Positions 50,106-60,860 are shown, counted from the first letter of the stretch. The stretch is 64,000 nucleotides of DNA from Rhodoblastus sp963828185 (GCA_963828185.1 CAWHDV010000002.1:62001-126000); one strand, 5' to 3'. Notes: generated from the sequence alone by a model not told the origin. Translations and numbers: made by a program.

Positions 50106-52361
50106 TCACCGCCGCGCCGCCGCCGCGACGCGTTCGCGGCGGCGCAGCCAGGCGGCGTCGAGCAGCATCTGCGCCGCCCAGCGGTAGACGTTGCGCTCGC
50201 CGATCTGGCCGCACATGATGCGCATCCGCTCGGTCTGCTCCTCCCTGCTCATGCGCAAGGCGCGATCGAAAGCCCGGGCCATGCCGCGCGTGTCGTAGGG
50301 ATTGACGATGATCGCCTCGGTCAGTTCGCTCGAGGCGCCGGCGAAGCTCGACAGGATCAGCACGCCAAACCCGTCGTCGCGCGCCGCGACGAATTCCTTG
50401 GCGACCAAATTCATCCCGTCGTGCAGGCTGGAGACGATGCAGGCGTCGGCGGCGCGAAAAAGCTCGTAAACCTGCCGCGGTTCGTGATGGCGGATCACCA
50501 GGCGGATCGGCGGGCACTCGGCGTCCTGGTATCTGGCGTTGATATCGGCTGCGAGTTTCTCCGCGTCGGACTGCAACGCGGCGTAGGAATCGAGTTTCTG
50601 GCGCGTCGGCGCCGCCGCCTGGATCAGCACCACCTTGCCGCGCCATTCGGGCTTTTCAGCCAGAAGATCGTCGATCGCCCGCATCCGGTCGAGGATGCCC
50701 TTGGTATAGTCGAAGCGCTCGACGCCGACGACGATGCGCACGTCCTCGGCCAGATCGTATTGCCGCTGTATGGAGGCGCGGCATTCGGCGACGGGCGCCT
50801 GCGCCGCCAGGGCGCGGGGCGGCCATTCGATGGAAATCGGATAGGGCCGGATCAGCGTTTCCCGCCCGCGCAGCGAGACGGAGGATTTCTCGCGGTCGAT
50901 CCGGCTTTCGATGTAGCGGTCGGTGGTTTCAAGGAAATTGTTGCAATGCGACTGGGTGTGGAAACCGAGGATCGACGAGCCCAGCAGCCCGTCCAGAATC
51001 TCGTTGCGCCACGGGCAAATCCCGAAAGTCTCGGCGTTCGGCCAGGGAATATGCCAGAAGGTGATGATGGTCGCCTTGGGCAGGCGGCGGCGCACCAGGC
51101 GCGGCAGCAACGCGAAATGGTAATCCTGCACCAGCACGATCGGATTGTCGCACTTTGCCTCCTCGGCGACGACGTCGGCGAAACGCGCGTTGACCGCGCG
51201 ATAGAAATTCCAGTCCTGCTCGCGAAACACCGGGCGGACGAAGGCGATATGGCACAGCGGCCACAGGCCCTCGTTGGCGAGGCCGTAATAATAGCCGTCT
51301 TGCTCCTCCTCGCTCAGCCACACGCGGCGCAAGGTGTAGGTCGGGTCGTCGGGAGGAACCATCAGCCGGTCGTGGGCGTCGCAGGTTTCGGCGTCCGCCG
51401 AGCCGCCGCCATGCGCGATCCACGTGCCGCCGCAGGCGCGCATGACAGGCTCCAGCGCCGCCACGAGGCCGCTGGCGGGAATCTGCAGCCGGATTTCGCC
51501 ATCGACGCGATTGTGGATGTAGGGTTCGCGGTTCGAGACGATCAGCACCTGCGCGCCGGGCAGCTCCTCCTGCAACAGGAGTTGCAGGTTTTCCGGCGAC
51601 CATTTGATGTGGATGCCGTCGGTGAACTTGCGTTCGGTGCGCAATTCGGCCAGAAGCGCGTTGATTTCCTCGTTGACCGGCAGGTCGAGCCGTTCGAGAT
51701 CGGGAGGCGTCGCGGCCCGCCGGCCGTCGGCGATGGCGCTGCGCAGCGAATTGAGCCAGCTGCGCCGCAGGACGTGGATGACAGTGAAGGTCATCAGGCC
51801 GAAGCCCAGCGCGACGCCGATGAGATCGAGGAAGGCGTAAAACCGCAATTCGTCGATGCGGCGGCCGACATAATCCGGATTGGGCGCGACGATCAGGCTG
51901 CCGGCCTTTCCCTCTGCGCCGAGCGGAAAGACGCTGAGCGTCAGCCGGGCGCCGGCGATCCTGCGGTCGACGCTGCCGCCCTTGTGCAGCGGCAATCCGG
52001 CGCAGGAAAAGCCCTTGGGCATGTCGGCGGTGGCGTAGCGCAATCCGCCGTCCGGCGCGCAGACCGCGAGCGCGAGGATGCGGTTGTCGCCGGCGACGCG
52101 ATCGAGGATCGGGCCGAGATTGGCGCCGCCCCTGGTCACGACGGCTGTGGCGAGCTGATCGCTGATCGAGCGAAAGGCGACATCCGTCTGCATCTCGATG
52201 TCGCGTCGCGCCCAATTGTCGATCAGCGCCGAGGCCAGCAGGGACACGCCGAGCGCGACCGCCAGCGTCGCCAGCAACGCCAAAGCGATGTAAAGCAGGT
52301 TCGGGCCGCGCGGAAGTATCCCCGCGGGCGACCTGCCGCCGGGGGGGCCGGCCGCGGTCAT
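50106..52361 (-). CDS. otsA: Trehalose-6-phosphate synthase with membrane-anchored N-terminal domain
   Basis: 751 residues. The C-terminal part (about 265-735) is a family 20 glycosyltransferase making trehalose-6-phosphate from UDP-glucose and glucose-6-phosphate: VLVQDYHFALLPRLVRRRLP, TFWHIPWPNAETFGICPWR, GVERFDYTKGILDRM, SSLHDGMNLVAKEFVAAR. The first 240 residues are extra. Transmembrane segments at about 22-46 and 173-198 enclose a periplasmic domain of about 125 residues, and a HAMP-like linker leads into the enzyme, as in membrane sensors. It is the last gene of otsB-GH15-otsA; its ATG overlaps the GH15 stop (ATGA). Confidence 0.9.
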   Translation of the reverse strand: MTAAGPPGGRSPAGILPRGPNLLYIALALLATLAVALGVSLLASALIDNWARRDIEMQTDVAFRSISDQLATAVVTRGGANLGPILDRVAGDNRILALAVCAPDGGLRYATADMPKGFSCAGLPLHKGGSVDRRIAGARLTLSVFPLGAEGKAGSLIVAPNPDYVGRRIDELRFYAFLDLIGVALGFGLMTFTVIHVLRRSWLNSLRSAIADGRRAATPPDLERLDLPVNEEINALLAELRTERKFTDGIHIKWSPENLQLLLQEELPGAQVLIVSNREPYIHNRVDGEIRLQIPASGLVAALEPVMRACGGTWIAHGGGSADAETCDAHDRLMVPPDDPTYTLRRVWLSEEEQDGYYYGLANEGLWPLCHIAFVRPVFREQDWNFYRAVNARFADVVAEEAKCDNPIVLVQDYHFALLPRLVRRRLPKATIITFWHIPWPNAETFGICPWRNEILDGLLGSSILGFHTQSHCNNFLETTDRYIESRIDREKSSVSLRGRETLIRPYPISIEWPPRALAAQAPVAECRASIQRQYDLAEDVRIVVGVERFDYTKGILDRMRAIDDLLAEKPEWRGKVVLIQAAAPTRQKLDSYAALQSDAEKLAADINARYQDAECPPIRLVIRHHEPRQVYELFRAADACIVSSLHDGMNLVAKEFVAARDDGFGVLILSSFAGASSELTEAIIVNPYDTRGMARAFDRALRMSREEQTERMRIMCGQIGERNVYRWAAQMLLDAAWLRRRERVAAAARR

Positions 52362-54154
52362 CGCGCGTCGTCCCAGCTTTTCGACAGTCGCATCGCGGCG
52401 AGGATGATGCCGACCAGCGAGTAGGTTTGCGGGAAATTACCCCATAATTCGCCGCTGGCAGGGTCGACGTCCTCCGACAGCAGGCCGACATGATTGCGGC
52501 GGGCGAGGATCTTCTCGAACAGCTCCCGCGCCTCGTTGCGCCGGCCGATCGCCGCCAGGGCCTCGACATACCAGAAGCTGCACAGGGTGAAGGCGGTTGT
52601 CGGGGCGCCGAAGTCGTCCGGCGCGGCGTAACGGAACAGATAGCCGTTGCGGCCGAGCATATGGCCGATGGTCTCGACCGTGGCGATGAATTTCGGATCG
52701 TCCGGCGCCACCAGGCCCAGTTCGGCGAGCAGCAGCGAACTCGCGTCGATATGATCGGAATCGAGGTGGCCGGTAAAGCAATTCATCTCCGCGCTCCAGG
52801 CGCGCTCGATGATCTCGACGCGCAGTCCGTCGGCCGATTTGCGCCATTGGTGGGCGCGTTCCGGCAAGCCGAGGCGCGTGGCGATGCGCGCCAGCCGGTC
52901 GCAGGCGACCCAGCACATGGCGGCCGAATAGGTGTGGACCGACGGCTTGTCGCGATATTCCCAGATGCCGGCGTCGGGCGTCAGCGCCACGGCCAGCGCC
53001 CGCATTCCCAAGGGCTCCAGCAGCGAAAACAGCGCCTCGTCGCCTTTCTTCGGCAGGCGCTCGTCAAAGAACATCTGCGCGGCGGACAGGATGACGCTGC
53101 CGTAGACGTCGTGCTGGATCTGGTTGACCGCGTCATTGCCGATCCGCACCGGCCCATAGCCGCGATAGCCGGCGAGCTCCGGCGCGACGCGCTCCTGGAG
53201 CGCCATTTCCGGCAGCACGGCATAGACTGGCTTCAGGTCCGGCCCGCGCTCCATGGCGATGATATTGGTGACGTAATCGATGAAGCGCACCATGGTCACG
53301 GTCGCGCCGATGCGGTTCAGCGCCTGCACGGTGTAGAAGGCGTCACGAATCCAGCAGTAGCGGTAGTCCCAGTTGCGCTGCGTTCCCGGCGCTTCCGGCA
53401 AGGATGTCGTGAGCGCCGCGACGATCGCGCCGGTCTGCTCGAAACTGCAGAGTTGCAGGGTGATCGCGGCGCGGATCACGTCCTGCTGCCATTCGAAGGG
53501 CACATAGAGGTTGCGCACCCATTCGTGCCAGGCGTCGCGCGTCTGATCGTAAAATTCGCGCGCAAGGCGCGCGATGGAGCTCGGCAACGGCTCGTCGGCG
53601 TGCAGGATGAAGGTCGTCGGCTGCGACAGGATGAAGGCGCCGTCGGTGGCGACATAAGAGACGGGCGCGTCCGTCGTCAGCCGGATCGTGCCGAATTCGC
53701 TGGCGTAGCGCACATGGTTGCTGCCGGGAATGCGCGTCGGGAGAAGGCGGCCGTAAGCCATGCGCGGCCGCATGTTGACGCGGATGCGGCACAGGCCGCG
53801 CAGCGGCTCCACGCGCCGCACGATCATTGGCGGATTGAAATGGCGCCCGAATTGCGGAAAGCGTGGCGCGAAATCGACGATCGAAAAGGCGGCGGCGCCG
53901 TCGGCCGACGTGACGATGGTGCGCACGATCGCGGTGTTGCGGACATAATCCTGCTCGTAACTCGAGCCGTCCTCATCGAAGCGGATGGAGAAATAGCCGT
54001 CTTCCGGTTTCGCGCCGTCGACCAGCGCGCAAAAGAGCGGATCGCCGTCCACACGCGGCCAGCACATCCAGACGATGGCGCCGGAGCGGTCGAGCAAAGC
54101 TGAAATATTGCCGTTGCCGATCACGGCAAGATCGATCGTCGGATTGAGCTTCAT
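52358..54154 (-). CDS. Family 15 glycoside hydrolase (glucoamylase/trehalase-like)
   Basis: 598 residues. The N-terminal beta-sandwich (about 1-200: LAVIGNGNISALLDRSGAIVWMCWPRVDGDPLF) and the (alpha/alpha)6-barrel (about 220-590: RNWDYRYCWIRDAFYTVQALNRIG, DNRP-like and NGYLFRYAAPDDFGAPTTAFTLCSFWYVEAL) match the GH15 group that includes bacterial trehalases and glucoamylases. Its place between otsB and otsA, overlapping both genes, argues for a role in trehalose turnover. No signal peptide. ATG 54154 overlaps the otsB stop. Confidence 0.88.
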   Translation of the reverse strand: MKLNPTIDLAVIGNGNISALLDRSGAIVWMCWPRVDGDPLFCALVDGAKPEDGYFSIRFDEDGSSYEQDYVRNTAIVRTIVTSADGAAAFSIVDFAPRFPQFGRHFNPPMIVRRVEPLRGLCRIRVNMRPRMAYGRLLPTRIPGSNHVRYASEFGTIRLTTDAPVSYVATDGAFILSQPTTFILHADEPLPSSIARLAREFYDQTRDAWHEWVRNLYVPFEWQQDVIRAAITLQLCSFEQTGAIVAALTTSLPEAPGTQRNWDYRYCWIRDAFYTVQALNRIGATVTMVRFIDYVTNIIAMERGPDLKPVYAVLPEMALQERVAPELAGYRGYGPVRIGNDAVNQIQHDVYGSVILSAAQMFFDERLPKKGDEALFSLLEPLGMRALAVALTPDAGIWEYRDKPSVHTYSAAMCWVACDRLARIATRLGLPERAHQWRKSADGLRVEIIERAWSAEMNCFTGHLDSDHIDASSLLLAELGLVAPDDPKFIATVETIGHMLGRNGYLFRYAAPDDFGAPTTAFTLCSFWYVEALAAIGRRNEARELFEKILARRNHVGLLSEDVDPASGELWGNFPQTYSLVGIILAAMRLSKSWDDAR

Positions 54155-54981
54155 CACCTGCCGTCGAGGCTGCGAACCGCGGCGATGCGGTCCGACAGTT
54201 CGTCCAACCACTGGCGCACGGCATAGGTTCCGCCGAAATCCGCCTGCGCCTCGTCGAAAAACTCGCCGGCGACGCGCAAGCCCCTGCCGCCAAAGGATTC
54301 CACCGCCTCGAAAGCCGAAACGTCGGTGGCGTCGTCGCCGATCATGATCGGCAGGCGGTCGGAAAAGGGCGGACGATGCATGAAACTCTGCACGGCCGCG
54401 CCTTTCGACACATGCTTCTGCAGCACTTCGGCGACCTTCCGGCCGGGGCGGAGGTCGAGCGCATCAGCGGATTGCGGCAGCAGCGCGCGCAGCATTTGCT
54501 CGATTTCGGGCGCCCTGTCCTGGGCCTGGCGATAATGCACGGCGACGCTTGCGCTCTTGGCCTCGACGATCACCCCGGGCTGGCTGTCGAACTGGCGGCG
54601 CACCGCTTCGATAAAAGGCGCCTCGAGGCGTGGCGCGACCAGCTTGACGGGGCCGCCGGATATTTCGCGTATTTCAGCGCCATGCACGCCTGCGGCGCAG
54701 GGCAGCGCCGGGGCCAGCAGCCGATCGAGATCGGCGATCGGCCGCCCGCTGATGATCGCCAGGGCGCCGCCGAGCGTGCGCGACAATTGCTCGAGCAATC
54801 CGACAAGGCCAGGCGGCGCGACGGCGGCGCCCGGCGTCGGCGCGATGTCGATCAGCGTGCCGTCGAGATCAAGAAACAAGGCGAGGCCCCGCCCGTCGTC
54901 GAGGGCGGAGCCGTAAAAGGAATCGAGCGTCAAGCGGCGTTCCCCCGGAGTGCGTGCCGACGGCGCGCCTGACGCCGCCAT
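54154..54981 (-). CDS. otsB: Trehalose-6-phosphate phosphatase
   Basis: A 275-residue HAD-superfamily phosphatase: nucleophile Asp in LFLDLDGTLIDI (about residues 36-46), SGRPIADLDRLL, and the late acidic motif MIGDDATDVSAFEAV. It removes phosphate from trehalose-6-phosphate made by OtsA. It is the first gene of the three-gene operon. ATG 54981 has no strong ribosome binding site. Confidence 0.92.
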   Translation of the reverse strand: MAASGAPSARTPGERRLTLDSFYGSALDDGRGLALFLDLDGTLIDIAPTPGAAVAPPGLVGLLEQLSRTLGGALAIISGRPIADLDRLLAPALPCAAGVHGAEIREISGGPVKLVAPRLEAPFIEAVRRQFDSQPGVIVEAKSASVAVHYRQAQDRAPEIEQMLRALLPQSADALDLRPGRKVAEVLQKHVSKGAAVQSFMHRPPFSDRLPIMIGDDATDVSAFEAVESFGGRGLRVAGEFFDEAQADFGGTYAVRQWLDELSDRIAAVRSLDGR

Positions 54982-55058
54982 GCATAGGCTACGTTAAAGC
55001 ACGCAACTGCGGCCAAACATCGAAACGGAGGTGATCGTTCCGCGACACATGCGAGAAA

Positions 55059-55082
55059 AGCGCGGCAATCGCTTGCCGCGCT
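55059..55082 (-). terminator. Rho-independent terminator
   Basis: On the minus strand AGCGCGGCAA and TTGCCGCGCT form a perfect 10-bp stem with a four-base loop, followed by TTTCTC. It lies about 26 bases after the stop of the small membrane protein gene (55108) and ends the glyA transcript. Confidence 0.7.
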
Positions 55083-55107
55083 GTGTAAAGTCAGATCCTG
55101 GTAGGCC

Positions 55108-55350
55108 TCACTTTTTGCCCCAGCGCCAGCGCGGCGGTTCGCCCGTCAGCCAGCAAATGGCCAAAAGCAGCGTGGACAGGACGGCGACAGCGACGAAAAA
55201 CGGCGCTGGCGCGTTTCCGGGCGGGAACAGGATCGCGCTGGCGACCATCAAGGCGACAAAGGCGGCAAGAACGACCCAGCCTTCCCACGTCGCCGGAAGG
55301 CCCCAGCCCCAGCCGTATGTCTTCGCGGGAAACCAGTATCTTGGCTGCAT
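55108..55350 (-). CDS. Small two-segment membrane protein
   Basis: 80 residues. It begins with a conserved-looking MQPRYWFPAKTYGWGWGLPATW, followed by two hydrophobic segments (about 25-42 and 49-68) and a basic tail. Proteins with this RYWFP-K-YGWGWG start recur in Alphaproteobacteria; their role is unknown. It starts 21 bases after the glyA stop and probably shares its transcript, which ends at the terminator at 55059. Confidence 0.65.
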   Translation of the reverse strand: MQPRYWFPAKTYGWGWGLPATWEGWVVLAAFVALMVASAILFPPGNAPAPFFVAVAVLSTLLLAICWLTGEPPRWRWGKK

Positions 55351-55371
55351 CGGCTCGCCCGCGCCAGGACC

Positions 55372-56676
<1,305 letters not shown>

Positions 56677-56768
56677 GGCTTGGGGCTTCCTTCTGTCAGG
56701 GCGCGACGACCGCCGGATTTGCTGGCCCCATATCACGCGATGTCAGCGGAAGGAAGGCCGGAACGCGA

Positions 56769-56800
56769 AGCGCCCCGGCGGAAAATTCCGCCGGGGCGCT
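56769..56800. terminator. Strong bidirectional terminator
   Basis: AGCGCCCCGGCGGAA and TTCCGCCGGGGCGCT are fully complementary (15 bases each, centred on AA), followed by TTTC on the plus strand and preceded by GAAAA-complement sequence on the minus. It lies 23 bases beyond the L,D-transpeptidase stop and upstream of glyA, so it should end the ldt transcript. Confidence 0.75.
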
Positions 56801-56822
56801 TTTCAACCGAATACTTGGAGGC

Positions 56823-58142
56823 TTACCGCTCGTCCGGTCCGGGGTCGTTGTCGTCGCCGGACGGCTGGGCGATCGGCTGGACGACGGGCGCGGCGCCCGC
56901 GACGGTCGAGAAGCCGTCGCGCTGATAAATGTCCTCGCGGAACTGCGTCACGCCCTCCGGCGTGCCCCAGGCGGTGATATAGACCCAGTAGACGTTGACC
57001 GGCGGCGTGATCTGCACGTCGAGCCGCTGGCCCGAGGCGATGGCCGCGTCGATGTGGTCGCGGTCCCAGCCCGGCTGGTTCTTCAACAGCCAGGCGACGT
57101 AGTCGCGCACGTTCTGCAGGCGCATGCAGCCCGACGAAACGAAACGGAAATCGTCGCCGAACACGCCCTTGGCCGGCGTGTCGTGCATATAGACGCCATA
57201 GGGATTGTTGATGTTGATGCGCACCACGCCGAGCGAGTTCTCGGTGCTCGGGTCCTCGCGGAATCGGTAATTGGTCGCATCCAGCGAATGCCAGTTGATC
57301 TGCTCCGACTGCACTTCCTGATTGTTCTTGTCGAAGATGCGAATGTGGTTGTCGCGCAGGTAATTCTGATCGGCCTGCATTTTCGGGATCAGGTCCTTGC
57401 GGATGATCGAGGCCGGAACCGTCCAGTAGGGATTGAAGTCGATGTCGAGCGCGCGGGTCTGCATGACCGGCGACTGGCGGTCGATCTTGCCAACGCCCGC
57501 CTCGTGGCGGGTGGCGATGGTGTCGTTCTCCACCGTGTCGACCATGGCCGCGGGAATGTTGGCTTCGACGAAACGTTCGCCGAGATTGGCCGAGAAGGAG
57601 CGCAGCCGCACGATATTGGTCTCTAACTGGTGCAGACGGTAATCGGCCGGGATGTTCATCGCCTCCACGGTCTGCGGATTGACCACGCCGGTTTCAATCA
57701 GCCCATGCCGCGCCTGGAAGCGTTTGACGCCCGCCTCGACGTAGGAATTGAAGATGCCGGAGCTCGACGAAGCCGGATCGAGGTCGCCGGTGACGATCAG
57801 CCTGCGGCGCAGCGCCGCCACCGCCGATCCGGACGCGCCGAGCCTCAGCGTGACCCCGGTCGGCACCTTGTTCCAGCCGCCCTTGGCGACGATGCCGCGA
57901 TAGGTCTCGATCGCCTGTTCGGTGGCGGCGAGCGTGCGCGGCGACAGAAGCGGCGTGGTGGTGCGATGGACCGACAGCCGGGCGTCGGAATCGTAGTGTT
58001 GCGCCCATTCGGCCTGGCTGAAGCCATCGGCGGCGATCGCCGGGGCGGCGAGGGTCAGCGCCGCGCCAAATGTCAGGCAGGCGACGACGCCCAACATGCG
58101 CGCCGGCTTCCCACCAAAGCGCGTCAATTCGGATCTGTTCAA
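56823..58142 (-). CDS. ldtP: L,D-transpeptidase (YcbB-like)
   Basis: A 439-residue envelope enzyme that forms 3-3 peptidoglycan cross-links or anchors proteins. Signal sequence to about residue 38 (..APAIAADG). A peptidoglycan-binding module lies at about 95-170 (LRLGASGSAVAALRRRL...FQARHGLIETGVVNPQTV). The YkuD catalytic domain follows with YMHDTPAKGVFGDDFRFVSSGCMRLQN; the nucleophile is Cys339. The C-terminus is Pro/acidic. The MarR regulator LdtR lies immediately upstream on the same strand, matching the known ldtR-ldtP pair of Liberibacter and Sinorhizobium. Confidence 0.88.
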   Translation of the reverse strand: MNRSELTRFGGKPARMLGVVACLTFGAALTLAAPAIAADGFSQAEWAQHYDSDARLSVHRTTTPLLSPRTLAATEQAIETYRGIVAKGGWNKVPTGVTLRLGASGSAVAALRRRLIVTGDLDPASSSSGIFNSYVEAGVKRFQARHGLIETGVVNPQTVEAMNIPADYRLHQLETNIVRLRSFSANLGERFVEANIPAAMVDTVENDTIATRHEAGVGKIDRQSPVMQTRALDIDFNPYWTVPASIIRKDLIPKMQADQNYLRDNHIRIFDKNNQEVQSEQINWHSLDATNYRFREDPSTENSLGVVRININNPYGVYMHDTPAKGVFGDDFRFVSSGCMRLQNVRDYVAWLLKNQPGWDRDHIDAAIASGQRLDVQITPPVNVYWVYITAWGTPEGVTQFREDIYQRDGFSTVAGAAPVVQPIAQPSGDDNDPGPDER

Positions 58143-58349
58143 AACCAGGACTCCAGTTGCAATGCGACGTGGCCGGGAGAGCCTCGCCCCGCCGACGGGC
58201 CAATCGCGCCAAGAATCGATGACGAGGGTTAAAAAGCACCGAATAGCGAGGCGATTTTAAGGCGAATAGGGGCCAGGCGGGACAAACGCGTGCGCTGCGG
58301 CAAAAGGGCCACAGGCCATCTGATCGCAATGGGCGGGCTACGAAAAAAA

Positions 58350-58369
58350 GCCGGGCTTTGCGGCCCGGC
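58350..58369 (-). terminator. Rho-independent terminator of ldtR
   Basis: On the minus strand GCCGGGC-CGCAAA-GCCCGGC is followed by seven T residues. It lies 38 bases after the ldtR stop and upstream of the transpeptidase start at 58142, so ldtR and ldtP are separate transcripts. Confidence 0.85.
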
Positions 58370-58407
58370 CAGTTCGATGCGGCGATCGAAGGGAAACCAG
58401 CGCCCTA

Positions 58408-58920
58408 TCAGAGGCGATACTTGATCTGGTCGGTCCAGAAGCGCTCCAGGCGGGTCAGGGCGTTGTTTACCGCCTTGAATTCGTCGATCGAGACGCCGCC
58501 GATCTGTTCGACGGTGAAGACATGCTTTTCATAGAGGCCAGCGATGATGTCGCGCACTTCCTTGCCTTCCGGCGTCAGGCTGATGCGGACCGAGCGACGG
58601 TCGACGCGCGAGCGGGAGTGATGCAGATAGCCCATCTCCACCAGCTTCTTGACGTTGTAGGAGACATTGGAGCCGAGATAATAGCCGCGGGTGCGCAATT
58701 CGCCGGCGGTCAGCTCGGAGTCGCCGATGTTGTAGAGCAGCAGCGCCTGCACGGCGTTGATGTCGGAGCGGCCGCGACGGTCGAATTCGTCCTTGATCAC
58801 GTCCAGCAGCCGGCGGTGCAGCCGCTCCACCAGGGTCAGGGCTTCGAGATAGACCGGGCGCACAACGGCGCCGCGCTCGGCGCGGGCGGTGGTCATTTCC
58901 ATCTTGGCGGCGTTGGACAT
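58408..58920 (-). CDS. ldtR: MarR-family regulator LdtR
   Basis: 170 residues with a winged helix of the MarR type (about 45-130: DINAVQALLLYNIGDSELTAGELRTRGYYLGSNVSYNVKKLVEMGYLHHSRSRVDRRSVRISLT). This sequence is characteristic of LdtR, the Rhizobiales regulator of L,D-transpeptidase and osmotic tolerance. ATG 58920 follows AGGGA by seven bases. It should bind operators upstream of itself and the transpeptidase gene; the palindrome AAACCGGTTT near 59003-59012 is one candidate. Confidence 0.88.
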   Translation of the reverse strand: MSNAAKMEMTTARAERGAVVRPVYLEALTLVERLHRRLLDVIKDEFDRRGRSDINAVQALLLYNIGDSELTAGELRTRGYYLGSNVSYNVKKLVEMGYLHHSRSRVDRRSVRISLTPEGKEVRDIIAGLYEKHVFTVEQIGGVSIDEFKAVNNALTRLERFWTDQIKYRL

Positions 58921-59102
58921 GGTCAAAATCCCTGCGATCTGTTTGGCGCCGTTTGTATCCCGGCGGCTTCGATGGAACAGACCATAATGGGCGCAGGTGA
59001 AAACCGGTTTAAACAACAGGCTGAAATCCCAGGTTACCGCGATTTCGCTCAATTGAAGTGAATCTTCGATAAATTAAAACAAGTGTTTACGTTGAGAGAT
59101 CG

Positions 59103-59628
59103 TCAACGGCCGGACAGGCGCGAGCGCAGCAGGCCGCGGACCTTTTCGACCAGCCGCCCGGCCGGCCCCGCGTCGCCCGAGGCGATATTGGCGCGCCAGG
59201 ACAGCGAGAGATAGGCGACAAGCAGGACGCAGTCGAACAGCTTGATCCAGGCGCCGCCGAAGAAAAAGGCCGGCTTGATCGAAACGACAAAGACCTGCGC
59301 CATCAACGTCAGCAGCCAGACCACGCCGCCCCAGGGGGCGACCAGCCACAGGCCGACGGCGGCGACCAGGTCGATCACGGCGAAAAAGATGGTCGCGAAC
59401 ATGACGGAGCCGGACTGGTCGAGAAACGAGCCCGACAAAGGCGCGAGGATGCGGCGCCATTGAGTTCAGGCCCTCGACGATCCATAGAAGCGACATGACG
59501 CGGAAGAAGATCGTCAGCAACAACGTCCAGCGCGCCTCGTCCGCGTCGGGCCCCGCCTTGACGCCAACCTGGATGGCGGCGGTGGATTCGCGCGTCTCGT
59601 CGCGATGCGCGTCGTTGTAATGATCCAT
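59103..59628 (-). CDS. DUF6163-type membrane protein, frameshifted
   Basis: The start frame reads MDHYNDAHRDETRESTAAIQVG and later LLLTIFFRVMSLLWIVEGLNS, then turns into Arg-rich out-of-frame sequence. One base over, the sense continues as WRRILAPLSGSFLDQ, FATIFFAVIDLVAAVGLWLVAPWGGVVWLLTLMAQVF and so on to the stop at 59103. Together these give about 175 residues with four membrane segments, matching the uncharacterised family DUF6163, which is usually found beside hemB in Rhizobiales, as here. The frame change lies near 59461-59468 (an extra base before TGGCGC). Function unknown. Confidence 0.65.
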
Positions 59629-59747
59629 CACCCTGTCGGTCTCCGCGAGCCGCCCCATGCGATAATGCATTTGCCACGCCGCCGCAAAAATTTTCGCGCC
59701 TTCGCGCAATATGCTATGGGAAAGCGTTTTTCGCCGGAATTGAACCC

Positions 59748-60770
59748 ATGCTCCAGACCCCGCGCCATCCGCTCGACCTTTCGCTCGGCCTCACCCATCG
59801 TCCCCGCCGCAACCGCAAGGCCGACTGGGCCCGCCGCCTGGTGCGCGAGAACGTGCTGACCACCGACGACCTGATCTGGCCGATTTTCGTCGTCGAGGGC
59901 GAGAACATCGCCACGCCGATAGCCTCCATGCCGGGCGTCGAACGGCTGTCGATCGACCGCGCCGTCGCCGCCGCGCAAAAGGCCGTCGAACTGGGAATTC
60001 CGGCCTTGGCGCTTTTTCCCTACACCGAGCCGGAGCTGCGCGACCCCAATGGCTCGGAAGCGCTGAACGACGCCAATCTGGTCTGCCGCGCCGTTCGCGC
60101 GATCAAGACCGCGGTCCCGCAGATCGGCGTGATCACCGATGTCGCGCTCGACCCTTACACCAGCCACGGCCATGACGGCGTGATGGACGGCGAAACCATC
60201 CTCAATGACGAGACCGTGGCCATCCTGGTCGAGCAGGCGCTCAACCAGGCGCGCGCCGGCGCCGACGTCATCGCTCCTTCCGACATGATGGACGGCCGTG
60301 TCGCCGCGATCCGCGCCGGCCTCGACAGCGAGGGCTTCCAGAACGTGCAGATCATGGCCTATGCGGCCAAATACGCCTCGGCCTTCTACGGCCCGTTCCG
60401 CGACGCCATCGGCACCAAGGCGGTGCTGACCGGCGACAAGCGCACCTACCAGATGGACCCGGCCAATTCCGAGGAAGCGCTGCGCGAGGTGGCGACCGAC
60501 CTGGAAGAAGGCGCGGATATGATCATGGTCAAGCCCGGCCTGCCCTATCTCGATATTATCCATCGCGTAAAAGAGGCCTTCGGCGCGCCAACCTTCGCCT
60601 ACCAAGTTTCGGGAGAATATGCGATGATCATGGCTGCGGCGGGAAACGGGTGGCTTGACGGCGACAAGGCCATGCTGGAGAGCCTCCTCGCCTTCAAAAG
60701 GGCGGGGGCGGACGGCATCCTCACTTATTTCGCGCCAAAGGCAGCGGAAATGATGAAAAAGGGCGCATAA
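59748..60770 (+). CDS. hemB: Delta-aminolevulinic acid dehydratase (porphobilinogen synthase)
   Basis: A 340-residue enzyme joining two 5-aminolevulinate molecules to porphobilinogen for haem, cobalamin and chlorophyll. The catalytic lysines are Lys208 (AAKYASAFYGPFRDA) and Lys262 (MVKPGLPYLD). The metal loop DVALDPYTSHGHDG has Asp instead of the zinc-binding cysteines, so it is the Mg/K-dependent class typical of Alphaproteobacteria and plants. The N-terminal RPRRNRKADWARRLVRE arm is present. Confidence 0.96.
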   Translation: MLQTPRHPLDLSLGLTHRPRRNRKADWARRLVRENVLTTDDLIWPIFVVEGENIATPIASMPGVERLSIDRAVAAAQKAVELGIPALALFPYTEPELRDPNGSEALNDANLVCRAVRAIKTAVPQIGVITDVALDPYTSHGHDGVMDGETILNDETVAILVEQALNQARAGADVIAPSDMMDGRVAAIRAGLDSEGFQNVQIMAYAAKYASAFYGPFRDAIGTKAVLTGDKRTYQMDPANSEEALREVATDLEEGADMIMVKPGLPYLDIIHRVKEAFGAPTFAYQVSGEYAMIMAAAGNGWLDGDKAMLESLLAFKRAGADGILTYFAPKAAEMMKKGA

Positions 60771-60860
60771 GCCGATGACGGATCGCGGTTGATCGAAATT
60801 TTTCGACGCCGCTCTCGCGCCAGACATTTCCGCTCCCTGGAGGCGACCGGGAGGAAAGTC

